From Hedera helix (lineage: Eukaryota; Streptophyta; Magnoliopsida; Apiales; Araliaceae), in NCBI GenBank assembly GCA_947179155.2, contig OX359282.1:9151533-9215532 (forward strand): a stretch of DNA of 64,000 bases, read 5' to 3'. Position numbers and translations under genes: made by a program. Numbering within the stretch: the stretch's first letter is position 1; the number at the start of each line of letters is the position of its first letter. Shown one piece after another: positions 12,251-22,562 of the stretch. The notes below the pieces were generated by a model, which did no database searches, had not been told where the DNA came from, and was given only the letters and a program-made list of their open reading frames with translations.

Positions 12251-13492
12251 TTAGAAAAGAGAGTCACAAGGTGAGAATATTAGTTCTCATAGATTGGCTA
12301 AGATTAAGGAAATAGAAAAGAGATAAAATTATAAGTAATGATTGAAGGAGTAAAGGAAAGAAAGGAAATGTAATTAGGATTGGGTATGCAATCTAGCTCT
12401 TATAACTATGCTAGATCATCGATGTTTTAAAAATATGCTTATTCTCGCACTTTAGTACATTGAAAATAATTTGTTCAAGTATTGAACTGTAATTTTTAAA
12501 ATTCCTTGATTCATGAGTTTATGCCAATTGATTTAGCTAAACAAAGGTTTTTTAAAAATTTAAAAATATATTTATGAAATCATTGTCACACTGTTGAATA
12601 TGGTTTGGAATGATAAAATGATGGAATTCTCAACGTATTTGTATTACGGTACGGTATTGTAAGATCTTAAATGACTAAATTCTCAACGTACTACTGGGAT
12701 AGTGCGATATTATGAAGTCTTCGAAAAAAAGATTTTCTTTTAGTTTATGAAAATGGGTTTAAATTTTGAGCCAATGATAAAATTCTCAGAACATGGTAAC
12801 AAAGATGTGGAGGTGGAAATATGAACCACTGATATATCGTTACATGATGCAATGTGATGAAGTCATGGTAAAAATAAATTTTTGAAAGGTTTCAAGTTTG
12901 TAATGTATGAACGGTTTAAAGATATTAGTCTATGTCATTTGTTTCGGCTAGACCATTTTGGTAAAGAAATGAGTAAGTATTTTAAAATCCAAAAATGGAT
13001 GACGGAAAATGTTTTCAAAGTTTGAGGTAAACAACCCTAAAAATGGGGATATATGGGTTGGTTAACATGGTTCAACCCAAAAAGAAAAGGAAAATGTTGT
13101 GCATAACAAAAAGGGGTACAATAGGCTGATCACCTAGCATACCAATGCCGGTAGTTTCTAATCTGTGTAATTAGTAAACAGGCCGAAGGAAAAGAGTGAC
13201 GTGGTTGTGCCGTAACCCATGTTCATGGTCTTTTTACCCTTCAGCAAAAGATAAAAAAGTTTTATTTTTAAAGGAAACGTTTATTCCTATTTATTCATAC
13301 TACTTCACAATTATTGAATAATTGTTGAAGATTTCTGAAATATATTCCACTGTTCTGGAATAAATGATAGAAAGGGGTAAGATGGGTAGAGAAAAGAAAG
13401 AATGTAAAGGTTAGTTAAAAACCTAATTATGATGAATGGAATGAAAGAGAGATATGTATATTGTAAATGAGTAAGGGATAAGTACGTAGCAA

Positions 13493-13526
13493 TTTCGAGG
13501 ATAAATTTTTTTGAAGGAGGGGTGAA
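13493..13526 (+). other. Polypurine tract and upstream motif (element B)
   Basis: TTTCGAGGATAAATT, a T-run, then GAAGGAGGGGTGAA directly before the 3' LTR start TGTGACGTCCC. The same arrangement (TTTCGGGGACGAAATTTCAT plus purines) precedes the LTRs of C, C', E and F. In coding relatives it follows the chromodomain, so it shows that B descends from a Tekay-type parent. Confidence 0.7.
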
Positions 13527-13928
13527 TGTGACGTCCCAGAATTTAACAAAATTTTTAAATATGAATCTTGGTTAATTAAGTATAAGTTAGAAGTTATAAT
13601 CTAGTTTGGAAGGACATAAAGTATTAATAAGTGATTAAATATAATTTATTATTTAATCAATATGCTAAGAATGACCTATGTAGTTGATTTCATAAAGTGG
13701 GACTCTTGATATAAAAAGAGGTCTATAGAGGTTATGAGGATCGGTCACTAATTTAAGGTATATTAACGGCTTGATATATATTGAAATTATATATAATATA
13801 ATTTACTATGATTTAATGAAAATAGAATGGATTAAAGGCGAAAGATAAATTGTAATACCTATGATTAGGTAGTCAGAAAAGAATTATTGTAAGACACTGT
13901 AATGTGTCAGAATGTGATAGATTAAATG

Positions 13929-13976
<48 letters not shown>

Positions 13977-14260
13977 CTAATGAATAGAAGAAAAAATAAG
14001 ATTTAGAGAGAAAAGTAAAATGATGAAAGAATATGTAAATTAAGTTTTAGTTATAAACAAAAATAACTAGCTTGATGAATAGGCCTTAAGAGATTAGGTT
14101 ACGAGAATGGCAAGGTAATGTATGGCAGCATATGCAGAAAGGAAGGATCAATTTAACCTAATCGGTATATTACGAATTAACGGAATAATAAAAATTATGA
14201 TTTTTGAATATTTAGAATTTATTAAGGAACTAATATTAATTGATTGAAATGAATTATGTA
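13527..14260 (+). repeat. Element B 3' LTR, left part
   Basis: Matches the 5' LTR of B from its first base. It contains a TA microsatellite at about 13931-13973 that is absent from the 5' copy. It is interrupted at ATGTA 14256-14260, the left target-site duplication of element C. Confidence 0.85.
14256..14260 (+). repeat. Target-site duplication of element C (left copy ATGTA)
   Basis: ATGTA stands directly before LTR start TGTAAGACCC, and ATGTA again stands directly after LTR end GTGTCACA at 35843-35847. The uninterrupted 5' LTR of B has a single ATGTA at the same place. A 5 bp duplication is normal for Ty3/gypsy integrases. Confidence 0.92.
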
Positions 14261-15030
14261 TGTAAGACCCCGAATTTTATTAAATATAAAATTTAAATTC
14301 TTCTTCATATATATTTTCATGAAACAATAAATGGTTAAATTGATAAAGTTAAAAGTTAAGGATGTTATGTGCAAATTATATTATGTCGGACAATATTCGT
14401 TTGGTCGGGAAATATTCGTTCTGTCTGGGAATATTCGTACGACGGCGCCGTACGAACCAATCATTGGTGGACCCCACAAAGAATAATTGTCAGATATAGA
14501 AAATGACATAAATAATTTTTAAATGGTCAATGGTACTATCACTTTTAATTGTTAAAATATCCGGTGGTAAAAGAATAGTAATATACGGTATTACAAGTAA
14601 CATACGGTATTGCACAGTTGCACACGGTATTGCACAGTAGCACACGGCATTGTACAATATTTCGTATTATTAAACTGATAAAGTAGTTATCGTACAATAT
14701 CTGACTTTATTGTCACATGCACAATAATTCATACTATTAAACTGATAATTGTCACAGTAGCATATGCACAGTAATTCACATTATTGAATCAATAATTGTC
14801 ATAACACAGTAACGTATTCTTTCTTTTACATACTTTCTGCATTATTGTTATCTCTATTATGGTGTTATTTAAACAGTTGTATTTCATTAATTAATTGACT
14901 TGATATCTAACTCAGAGAGCCAATTATACTGTATTTATAATAATTGGTCATAATAATGAATAAGTGTGAATTATTGTTGAATAATTGAATTGATAAAGTT
15001 ATTTGTTTATAATATAAAGTTAGGTGACAT

Positions 15031-15290
15031 GAAATGAATGATATAGATTAAAGATAATATAGAATTTGAAATGGATGGTGTAGATTAAAAGATGATCTTT
15101 AAATGAATGGTTTAAATTAAGGAAATCTTAAAAGATAAAATGAATGGTATAGATTAAAGATAATATAGAATTTGAAATGGATGGTGTAGATTAAAAGATG
15201 ATCTTTAAATGAATGGTTTAGATTAAAGAAATCTTAAAAGATGAAATGAATGGTATGGATTAAACATTATCTTGAAATGAACGGTTTGGA
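15031..15290 (+). repeat. 106 bp tandem repeat upstream of the LTR promoter
   Basis: Unit starts are at about 15031, 15137 and 15243 (last one partial), each opening with AAATGAATG, then a GATTAAAGATAATATAG part, a GGTGTAGATTAAAAGATG part and GGAAATCTTAAAAGAT. The array ends about 40 bp before the TATA box, where U3 enhancers usually sit. The 3' LTR has the same array at about 33708-33965. Confidence 0.8.
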
Positions 15291-15328
15291 TTAAATTAGA
15301 AAATCTTGGTTATGATAAAATTTTTGGC

Positions 15329-15337
15329 TATAAATAG
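15329..15337 (+). promoter_or_regulatory. LTR TATA box (element C 5' LTR)
   Basis: TATAAATAG after GGC, conserved in the 3' LTR at 34007-34015. It lies between the 106 bp repeats (U3) and a pyrimidine-rich CTTTCTTTCTCTCT stretch about 55 bp downstream, a usual plant LTR transcription-start context. Confidence 0.7.
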
Positions 15338-15660
15338 AAGCCTTAACTTAAGGATTTTTCATAAATTTCCTTGCTTGTTCTTTCTTTCTCTCTCTAAATA
15401 CTTCTTGTGAAAGTTTTCTCTAAGTGTGCTTAAGTCATTTTGAGTATTTGTGAAGATTTATAAGTGTACGTGTACTGTTCAAGTTAATCAACATCATTTA
15501 AATCAATATCCAGTCACGTGTTAAGGTAAGGAATATCATCTTCTTTCATATTCTATTATTTAAACTTACTATGGTAAGGGATTATAATTATTTGATTCTC
15601 GAAAATAATATCGTTTCTTTCTTACTCATAAGATGTGTCATTTATTTCCATATATTAATT

Positions 15661-15954
15661 TGTGGGAATAACCTTACGGTGCGGAGTACCGCCTGTTGGT
15701 GAATAACCATTCGTATTAATTTCTTATTAATCTCTGAGAATAACCTTACTGCATGGATTACCGTCTGTTTGGTGAATAACTCTTCGTATTCAATTTTTAT
15801 TAAATCGTGGGAATAACCTTACGGCGCGGATTACTGTCTGTTGGTTAATAACCTTTCGTATTCATTTCTTATTAATCTCTGAGAATAACCTGACTACGCA
15901 GATTACCACATGTTTGGTGAATTACTCTTTGTATTCATTTCTTATTTGTCTCTT
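15661..15954 (+). repeat. Four 72 bp tandem repeats in the LTR leader
   Basis: Each unit has the form GAATAACCTTAC, GCGGATTACCGC, TGTTTGGTGAATAAC and TTCGTATTCATTTCTTATTA. There are four units here, two in the 3' LTR of the same element (about 34340-34480), three in C' (about 42587-42800) and four in C'' (about 52548-52845). Unit number therefore changes even between the two LTRs of one insertion. Confidence 0.85.
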
Positions 15955-17293
15955 GTGGAAATAATTTGTCTACACGAATTATCACATGACACTTTTATTG
16001 CATATTCGTTTATAATATCATTTTCTTTCATATTCGTAAGTGATATTATTTTCCTTTATACTCATAAGGGATACCATCTTTTTCATCTTCCATTATTTAA
16101 ACTTACTATGGTAAGGGATATTAATTTCTTTCACTTTTTGTTAATCAAACCTGCTACGGTAAGGGATCTTATTTTCTTTTATACACCTAAATCAAAACTT
16201 ATTATGGAACTATTGCTTCTATAATTCCTGAAAATATTATATGTTCTATAATAGTTGCACTTCATCATTTTAATTGAACCATCCTATTTACGTGAACCTT
16301 TCTATTGAACTGTAACCGTTATTCTGAACTGTGGATCTTGAATATCATTTTTAAATTTCACTCCACATCATGTTGACAATTTGGACATTATTTGAATCTG
16401 TACAAAGTAAAGTTCTGATACTTATTGTTTATCCTGTTTCTTCTGTTCATCATTTATATCATTCTAATCATCTAAAATCAAGTTGTTGTGAATATCTGTG
16501 GCCGGGGGCACATATGCGATATAATTGTTGAATAGATGATAGGTTAAAGGCGATACATCTGTTTGGTGTCTTTTATGGCACGTGGTGAATGTTCTTTTTG
16601 GCCCGTAGTGCAAAGATGAACTGTTGTTTGGTATGATTATGACCAAAGGTTGAATCTGGTATAATCATGACCGTTGGTGTTATATTGAATGTCTTTGGCC
16701 CGTAGTGCAAAGATGAACTTTTGATCTGCATGATTATGATCAGGAACTGTGAAATTGTATTATCTTGACTAATGATATTTCAGATGATAAAAGTTGATGA
16801 TGTTTTTCCTAAAAAGTGAACCGAGTGGACATTATAGTCTGTATTATTCTTCTAATATATTGCTCATTCCGCTGCTATTATTGATCTGAACGTTGTTCAA
16901 GAATTTAACTGCAGTTTTTGATATAAACCTTGTAGTGTATTGTATTCTATCAAGAACTCAACTGTTGAAGACTAATGATAATTTATTCGTCATTCTCTTA
17001 GTCATGATATTCTTTACTGGGCTATTTGAGCTCACCCTTTCTTTTGTTCAATTATTTTTTAACAGGAGATGGGAACGTAGCTGGTTCTAGCCGGGGAATA
17101 GAGTGAGAGTCCGAGGGATAGCTGTCGTAGTCTTCACGCGTTGTAAAATAGTGTGATAATAATAGTGAAGACTTAGTTGTGTATTATTATACACTGTATT
17201 GTTGAACGTTATTCTACCTTGTAATAATTTTGTTGTAGTCTTTTGACAGCTCAAGTTTGGGCTGTGTGGGCCCAGATTTGGGGGTGTCACAAT

Positions 17294-17305
17294 TGGCATA
17301 AGAGC
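17294..17305 (+). other. Degenerate iMet primer binding site (element C)
   Basis: TGGCATAAGAGC begins three bases after the LTR and matches TGGTATCAGAGC at ten of twelve positions. Element E keeps the perfect form at 45909-45920. Confidence 0.65.
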
Positions 17306-17493
17306 TTAGGGATATGGTCTTTAATGGAGATCTGGGGGTTAAAACTAGGAGGGGAGAAACGAATAGAATCAGTCACTAGTGTGTCCTACCTAAATTAGAT
17401 TTTGTGATATAAACGAATCGATTTGAATATAGGAACATGAAGAGATGAGTCAGTTTGTTTAAACTAACAATTAATTTGTGACCACAGTTAAAT

Positions 17494-18012
17494 ATGGCAT
17501 ATGAAAATCAGGAAGTTAACAATGGAGTGCCCGAAACAAATGTACCTGCGAATCAAGAGACAACGAATAATCTTCCTACAAACTCAGAGTTGAATATTTT
17601 GCCTAAGGTAAAATTTATGCGTGTTCTATCCAGTAAGGATGAAGGTGAAAGCTATACTGCAGTCGTTCCAGAATTTCTACAAGGATGTAATGAACTTGTA
17701 GAAATTATTGCCTTTAATCTGCTCACTAATTGGAATGATCATATCACTTGGTTATGCTCGATAACAAAGGATCAGAATATATGGACTTTTCATATCAGTC
17801 TTTGGGATTTATGGTGTTCCAACTATGATTTTCAAGATTATTTAAAAATGATGTTTCTATACTTTTGGGCATTACAATTTAGAGGAATTCAGGTTAAGTT
17901 AGTCGCTATCGTGGAAACTGCAGTCTATCGAAAATACTATTTTAATGGAAATCATTGGTACGTTACTACTGATGAAGTTGATGAATCCGAGAAACAATTT
18001 GCTAGAAAATAA
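17494..18012 (+). CDS. Unrecognised 172-residue ORF in the gag position of element C
   Basis: An open frame without stops begins about 200 bp after the primer site, where Gag should start. The protein opens with a polar, Asn- and Glu-rich segment (residues 1-45) and continues with a Trp- and Tyr-rich part. It ends with a charged tail. I see no Gag core and no CCHC zinc knuckle, and it does not look like the element E Gag. The protease region starts about 100 bp downstream. It could be an acquired or strongly diverged piece of Gag, or a chance frame. The start is the first ATG of the frame. I do not recognise a function. Its openness contrasts with the broken pol behind it. Confidence 0.45.
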   Translation: MAYENQEVNNGVPETNVPANQETTNNLPTNSELNILPKVKFMRVLSSKDEGESYTAVVPEFLQGCNELVEIIAFNLLTNWNDHITWLCSITKDQNIWTFHISLWDLWCSNYDFQDYLKMMFLYFWALQFRGIQVKLVAIVETAVYRKYYFNGNHWYVTTDEVDESEKQFARK

Positions 18013-18099
18013 TTCAGTGATATTCCCATGGTTGAAATACGTGAGATCCGAATGAAGTATTCAAAATTCGATTTGACGATAACAGTCAAGAACCGAATG

Positions 18100-18899
18100 A
18101 AGTGATAATCGGTATGCTATTTTTAAATTCTTGTGAAGTTTATGCCATGTTAGATACTTGCTCTACCCATTCTTTTATCTTACATACATGTGCTTAACGT
18201 TTAAATTTGACTTCGAAAAACATAGACTTTGACTTATCAGTTGAAACCCCATTGAGAGAAATATCTATCACATCTACTATCTATAAATCTTGCCTAGTTC
18301 AAATCAATAACCTCACACTACCTGTTGACCTTATTTCTTTGGAGATGCATGAATTTGATGTGATTTTTGGAATTGATTGGTTGACTACCCATCATGGTAA
18401 AATTGATTGTTTTCATAAGATTATTAGTTTTCATATTCCTAATCAACCTATCATGCAAATTCAAGCAACTAAACCATTGAAATCTATAACTGTTATTTCT
18501 AGCCATAAAGCCATTCGTTTATTGAAAAACGGATGTCAAGCCTTTTTAGCCAATATCACTGATTTGAACAAAAATACGTCAAACTTGAATGATATTCCCA
18601 TTGTTAATGAGTTTCCTGACGTTTTTCCTGAGAAACTTCCTAGCTTACCCCCAAACCGTGAAATTGATTTTTGTATTGACCTTGAACCTGGTACTAAGAC
18701 TATTTCCAAAGCTCCATACTGAATGGCTCCCATGAGTTAAAAGTCCAACTACAGGAATTGTTGGATACCGGTTTCATTCGTCCGAGTGCATCACCTTGGG
18801 GTGCTCCTGTTCTATTTGTGAAGAAGAAAGACGGGAGTATGAGATTGTGCATTGACTACCGAGAATTGAACCATGTCACCATAAAAAACAGGTACCCGT
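18100..18899 (+). pseudogene. Element C protease and RT N-terminus, broken
   Basis: The first part encodes a retropepsin-like protease: MLDTCSTHSF stands where DSGATHSF or DTGSTHSI is usual, so Gly of the D-S/T-G active site is Cys. It is followed by the family word FGIDWLTTHHGKIDC. A stop interrupts near 18195, and another lies at 18720-18722, where about 14 bases present in the sister copy C' are missing and the frame shifts. The RT N-terminus follows, with WGAPVLFVKKKDGS and LCIDYRELNHVT. Coding similarity ends at 18899 where element D is inserted and resumes at 30306. The product would be inactive. Confidence 0.85.
18895..18899 (+). repeat. Target-site duplication of element D (left copy CCCGT)
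   Basis: CCCGT stands directly before TGTTGTCCG (18900) and again directly after ACTCATCA at 30306-30310. The sister RT in C' (about 37376-37390) reads through this point without interruption. Together these give the exact insertion point inside the RT codons for the Arg-Tyr-Pro-Leu stretch. Confidence 0.93.
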
Positions 18900-20165
18900 T
18901 GTTGTCCGATTTAAATATATGGAATTCACACGCAAGTATACGTGGTCAATCAAGTAATATAGTAGAAATAAGGATGTCGAACCCACGAGGAACAAGTAAT
19001 AACAATTATGCTAACTATTAAATTTATATTAATTTAACTCTACTTAAACTTTAGCAACTTTGGATTATAAACCACATAAAATTGAAATTGAATTTAAACT
19101 AACTAACTAACTAATGAGAATGATTTATCAGATAATAAGGAGCTTTAAGATTACAATTTCCCCGTTGGATCACAATAACGTCATTATCTTAATTCCAATT
19201 ACTTAATCATATGGATTGTTAACTGAGATCACTTATCTATTTACTAATCTCGTTTGATAATTAATAAAAAGATCCACTCCAATTTATAATGCTATAATTC
19301 TATGCAAAATTCATTGAAACAGACTCATTAAGATTAAACTCTCAATATGTTACGTGTGGTCTATAGGTATTCGCATCCTATATACTATCATGATACTCTT
19401 CCGAAGAAGAACAAACAAAGTCACACGTTATTATACCCAGATCTATTCCTAGATTTTCTTTGTCAATTCCATCTAAGAAATCAAATAACTGTTGATCAGA
19501 CAATTATAAATTAATGCAAGATATAACAACCAATCCAACAATTGATCAAATAATTGAAACTAAGATAAATTAATTAAAGTTCAACCAACAGTTCCATTGT
19601 ACTCCTAAAGAAGAATTTAGTTACGCATCGTCATGAAAACCAAAATCAAATTAATAAAGAAAATCATCACAATTCAGAAGATAAAGGAAAAGGAATTAGA
19701 GAAAACTTTATTGAACTCTCTCGCTTCCTTAATCTTCATTGCTTCGTTCTTGCTCTTCCCAATCCTTCCAGTAGCTCTCTGATTCATGTCTCTCTAATCC
19801 TTGCTTTTTCCTCTTTATTACGTTACCCTTCGTGGCTGCCTTGAAGTCCTAGAATCCATCTTTAACTCAACTGCAGCATCAAACTTCCAACAAAGACTCG
19901 GATTGCTCAACGCTGTTTTGGCCAACTGAACTCGCCGACCTGCGCCCCGACGCCATCTTCCTGCTTTAACACTGCGCCCCGGCGCCATGGACTGTTCAAA
20001 ATTACAAAATTTCCACTGACAGCTTGTTTTCCCGTTTTGACCTCTCGAAGCCGTTTTCTACAAATTAATCATAAAAACAAGTAAAATAGAACTTAAAAGC
20101 ACTTAAAGATAACAAATAATTAAGCCTAAAAGTACATAACTCGTAGGTATAACACCCACTCATCA
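18900..20165 (-). repeat. Element D 3' LTR (left copy)
   Basis: 1,266 bp, from TGTTGTCCG to CACTCATCA in plus orientation. It carries a 20 bp segment starting CTGCAGCATC near 19870 that the right LTR lacks; the segment lies between CAA words, which suggests slippage. Most differences between the two LTRs cluster in the last 250 bp. Confidence 0.93.
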
Positions 20166-20183
20166 AATACCCCCAAACTCAGG
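20166..20183 (-). other. Polypurine tract (element D)
   Basis: On the minus strand, CCTGAGTTTGGGGGTATT lies directly before LTR start TGATGAGTGG. This matches the AGTTTGGGGGTRTT form common in Athila-like elements. Confidence 0.85.
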
Positions 20184-21419
20184 ACTTTGCGTGTCCTCAA
20201 GCAAAAACACTACATCTAAAATGAAAATAACTATCTAAACCACATGAATGCAATGCAATGTAACTAATGTCTCGAGCACAAATCAACATAATCCATAAAT
20301 ATCAAGCCTCAAGGAATCTTAAATAATAACTTAGCCAAACTTCAAATTCTTGGTTAGTCTAAAATCTGACATATCACCAATTTCATTTCACCTTCAACCC
20401 TTTCGTGTGTGTGTGAATTCAACATATCAAACCAGCCATTATTCTAATACAACTCATGAATATCAGTGCTCAAAACAGATAATTACACATATAACATTTT
20501 ATTACCCTCTCTCTATACACTTGTCTTTACATTTTCTTTTCATTTTCTTTATTTTACGAGTGCGTCTTACGCTCCATCTCGTATATGACTAACTTAGCAT
20601 GTGCAATACCCGTTTTCCTTAGGCTTTTCAAAATTACCCACGTAGCGAACTTTCCACCAGTGACTCCCAAACCAAATGGCTTTAGGGCACTAAGTGTAGA
20701 GACACTCCTAAGGGCTTACTTGTTCAAGTAATAGAGGCCACGAAAACGGATTAGCTAAGTGTCGCTCATATCTGTCTATTCTTCTTTTCATTCTCTTTTT
20801 TTTTCATTGCTATAAAACAGACATCGAAGCAAATGATTACCATTTTTTCATATAAATTTTTGTTCCAACAAGTGATAGAGGTTATCTAAATCTTTCTCAA
20901 GCACCTAAATCCACAAAGTTTGAATCAAAACTCAATTAACTTAATACATTGAATACGTGCAATTAAGAACCAAGGGTATTAAGCTCAACAAAATCAGTAA
21001 AATATGAAAAACTCTGACTGTAACGATCTAAATCCATCTTGCTAGGATTATTAAATGAAGACTCACAATTTCATCATTGGCTATCCTTAAATTTCATACA
21101 CTAATTCAATGCTCAAGTGTTCCTACATGCAATAATATATGATCCTATATGCAAATATTTTTGTGATTTTTTAATTTTTTTTTTTAATTTTATCAACCCT
21201 ACCCTATATGCCATAAACTAACAGAAAAACTCGAAGAAAAACTAACAGAAAAACTCGAAACATGAACATGCAATGCAAATATATGCAGAATGTTGTATAC
21301 CCCCAAACGCACAACAGACAATGTCCTCATTGGAAAATAAGTAAAGAAATTAGTATGAATAAGAACAAGAGAACTCCCCTAGTAAATCAGGCATCATGGT
21401 CGGGGTGGTCTTCCTCGTC
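20184..21419 (-). other. Element D 3' non-coding region
   Basis: On the minus strand this follows the extra ORF and precedes the polypurine tract. It has no supported coding frame. It contains GAGATGGAGCGTAAGACGCA (minus, about 20556-20580), which occurs in three altered copies in the same part of element A. The plus-strand ORFs at 20350-20592 and 21262-21564 are unsupported. Confidence 0.6.
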
Positions 21420-22562
21420 CTACGAGTCTAAGTCATTCGGCGGATATTCCGGTAACATCGGCGGGGCTGGAATTGAGAAAGCTAGAGCATTTGGATTTAA
21501 CTGGGATAACATTGCGGCCAAAGCGGAAGTACACGTATATGTATTCGCGTGCATAGCATCCTGACGCTCCGCTAGGCGCTTATGCTGTCGAAACACCTCC
21601 TCAAACTGGATATCCGTCCGCCTCTGTAACCGTCGTACGACTTGGTTAGGAACTGGCTCAGCTGCCTCATTCTCGGGACTATCAGGGGCATCAGCATCGT
21701 GAGGTGGCGAGTGAGGAGCCATAATAAATCCTAAGCCTCGTGGATGAGACTCTCCCCCTTCCCAAACTTTGTAACGTGCAATCAGGCCATGATCAAGGAG
21801 AGTCGTTGGTGGCTGCACTGGTTCAGCTGCTCCCCACTTGACACTAGACTGTTGACATAACACAGTAATGAGAGACGGGTGTGGTAATCCTCCGGATGTC
21901 GCACCTTTCAACTGTTTTTTAATCGAGGAGACAATTACACTACCCACATCAATAGATAACCCTGTTATAATGGCATAAAGAAGAACAACTGGCTCCCTTG
22001 TTACATCGCTCACATGCGTACGTGGCATCAATTTGGCACACAAGAAGGCGTACCAAATCTTGCCATATCGACTCAATGCTTTGAATGGAAATGTCGAAAT
22101 TTTGCCAGTGTACTTGTTAGTTTTCCATTCCGTGCCCGGTCGACAAAGCTCGTAGATAATTCGTCCATAATCGGGAGTCCCCATTGTACTATACTGACAC
22201 ACATCCGGAGCCCGCAGGTTATAGTATTCATTGATCCTTTCTCTGCTGAAGGACACCACCTGACCCCGAACCATCACTTCACACTCAGGTGTATCAAGCG
22301 CATTAGCATAGAATTCCTTGACCACAGCTGTTACTGCCACATCGGGGTGTTCCGTAAACACCTGCCAACCACGTCCAACTAGCATAGCCCGGATTTCCCC
22401 ATCCTCTAAGATATCTGGACGCAACCCCCTTTCTGCAATCAATGCCCGTCCGGCTAACAAATTATTAAACTTATCCTCGGCCTCTACACTAACGAACTTC
22501 TTCCAATTATATAGCTGAGGTGTAGCCGACGAACCTTCTCCCCTTTGCCGTTTCGGAGGCAT
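21420..22562 (-). CDS. Intact 380-residue ORF after pol, plant transposon-protein type
   Basis: An uninterrupted frame lying between pol and the 3' LTR in the same sense as gag-pol, where Athila elements carry an additional, sometimes called env-like, ORF. Residues 1-12 are basic. Residues of about 17-120 hold NWKKFVSVEAEDKFNNL, AERGL, KEFYANAL, VRGQVVSFSRERINEYYNL and YELCRPGTEW. As I recall, such words typify the family annotated as putative plant transposon protein (Pfam PF20167). The C-terminal 110 residues are Pro- and Ala-rich. I see no signal peptide and no clear membrane segment, so an envelope role is not supported. It is free of stops while pol has five. Function unknown; a family call would need a profile search. 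Confidence 0.75.
   Translation of the reverse strand: MPPKRQRGEGSSATPQLYNWKKFVSVEAEDKFNNLLAGRALIAERGLRPDILEDGEIRAMLVGRGWQVFTEHPDVAVTAVVKEFYANALDTPECEVMVRGQVVSFSRERINEYYNLRAPDVCQYSTMGTPDYGRIIYELCRPGTEWKTNKYTGKISTFPFKALSRYGKIWYAFLCAKLMPRTHVSDVTREPVVLLYAIITGLSIDVGSVIVSSIKKQLKGATSGGLPHPSLITVLCQQSSVKWGAAEPVQPPTTLLDHGLIARYKVWEGGESHPRGLGFIMAPHSPPHDADAPDSPENEAAEPVPNQVVRRLQRRTDIQFEEVFRQHKRLAERQDAMHANTYTCTSALAAMLSQLNPNALAFSIPAPPMLPEYPPNDLDS

Larger units (their letters stand above)
11511..13526 (+). other. Element B internal region, no coding capacity
   Basis: About 2.0 kb between the LTRs without a Gag, protease or RT frame. At about 12060-12200 a word like GACAAGTTCCTGAT recurs four times. A long G-run is at 12225-12250. 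From about 12900 to 13260 it resembles the reverse complement of the family F LTR: both have TTGTTTCGGCTAGAC, ACAACCCTA followed by GGGGAT, and GTTCATGGTC. This part therefore looks derived from another LTR family. Confidence 0.6.
14261..17291 (+). repeat. Element C 5' LTR
   Basis: 3,031 bp from TGTAAGACCCC to GGGGTGTCACA. It has 106 bp tandem repeats upstream of a TATA box and four 72 bp repeats downstream of it. The right end is followed by a degenerate primer site. It is longer than the 3' LTR mainly because it has two more 72 bp units. Near 14437-14459 is the near-palindrome ACGGCGCCGT flanked by TTCGT and ACGAA. Small ORFs at 15910-17090 are not supported genes. Confidence 0.9.

Noticed and set aside
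15910..16224. 104-residue hydrophobic ORF repeated at 34442-34756 and in part at 42792
   Set aside because: The repetition is due to LTR copies. Its sequence follows the 72 bp repeats and AT-rich LTR, and the C'' copy does not keep it.
22014..22518. Plus-strand ORFs of 122 and 66 residues
   Set aside because: Shadows of the minus-strand 380-residue ORF.
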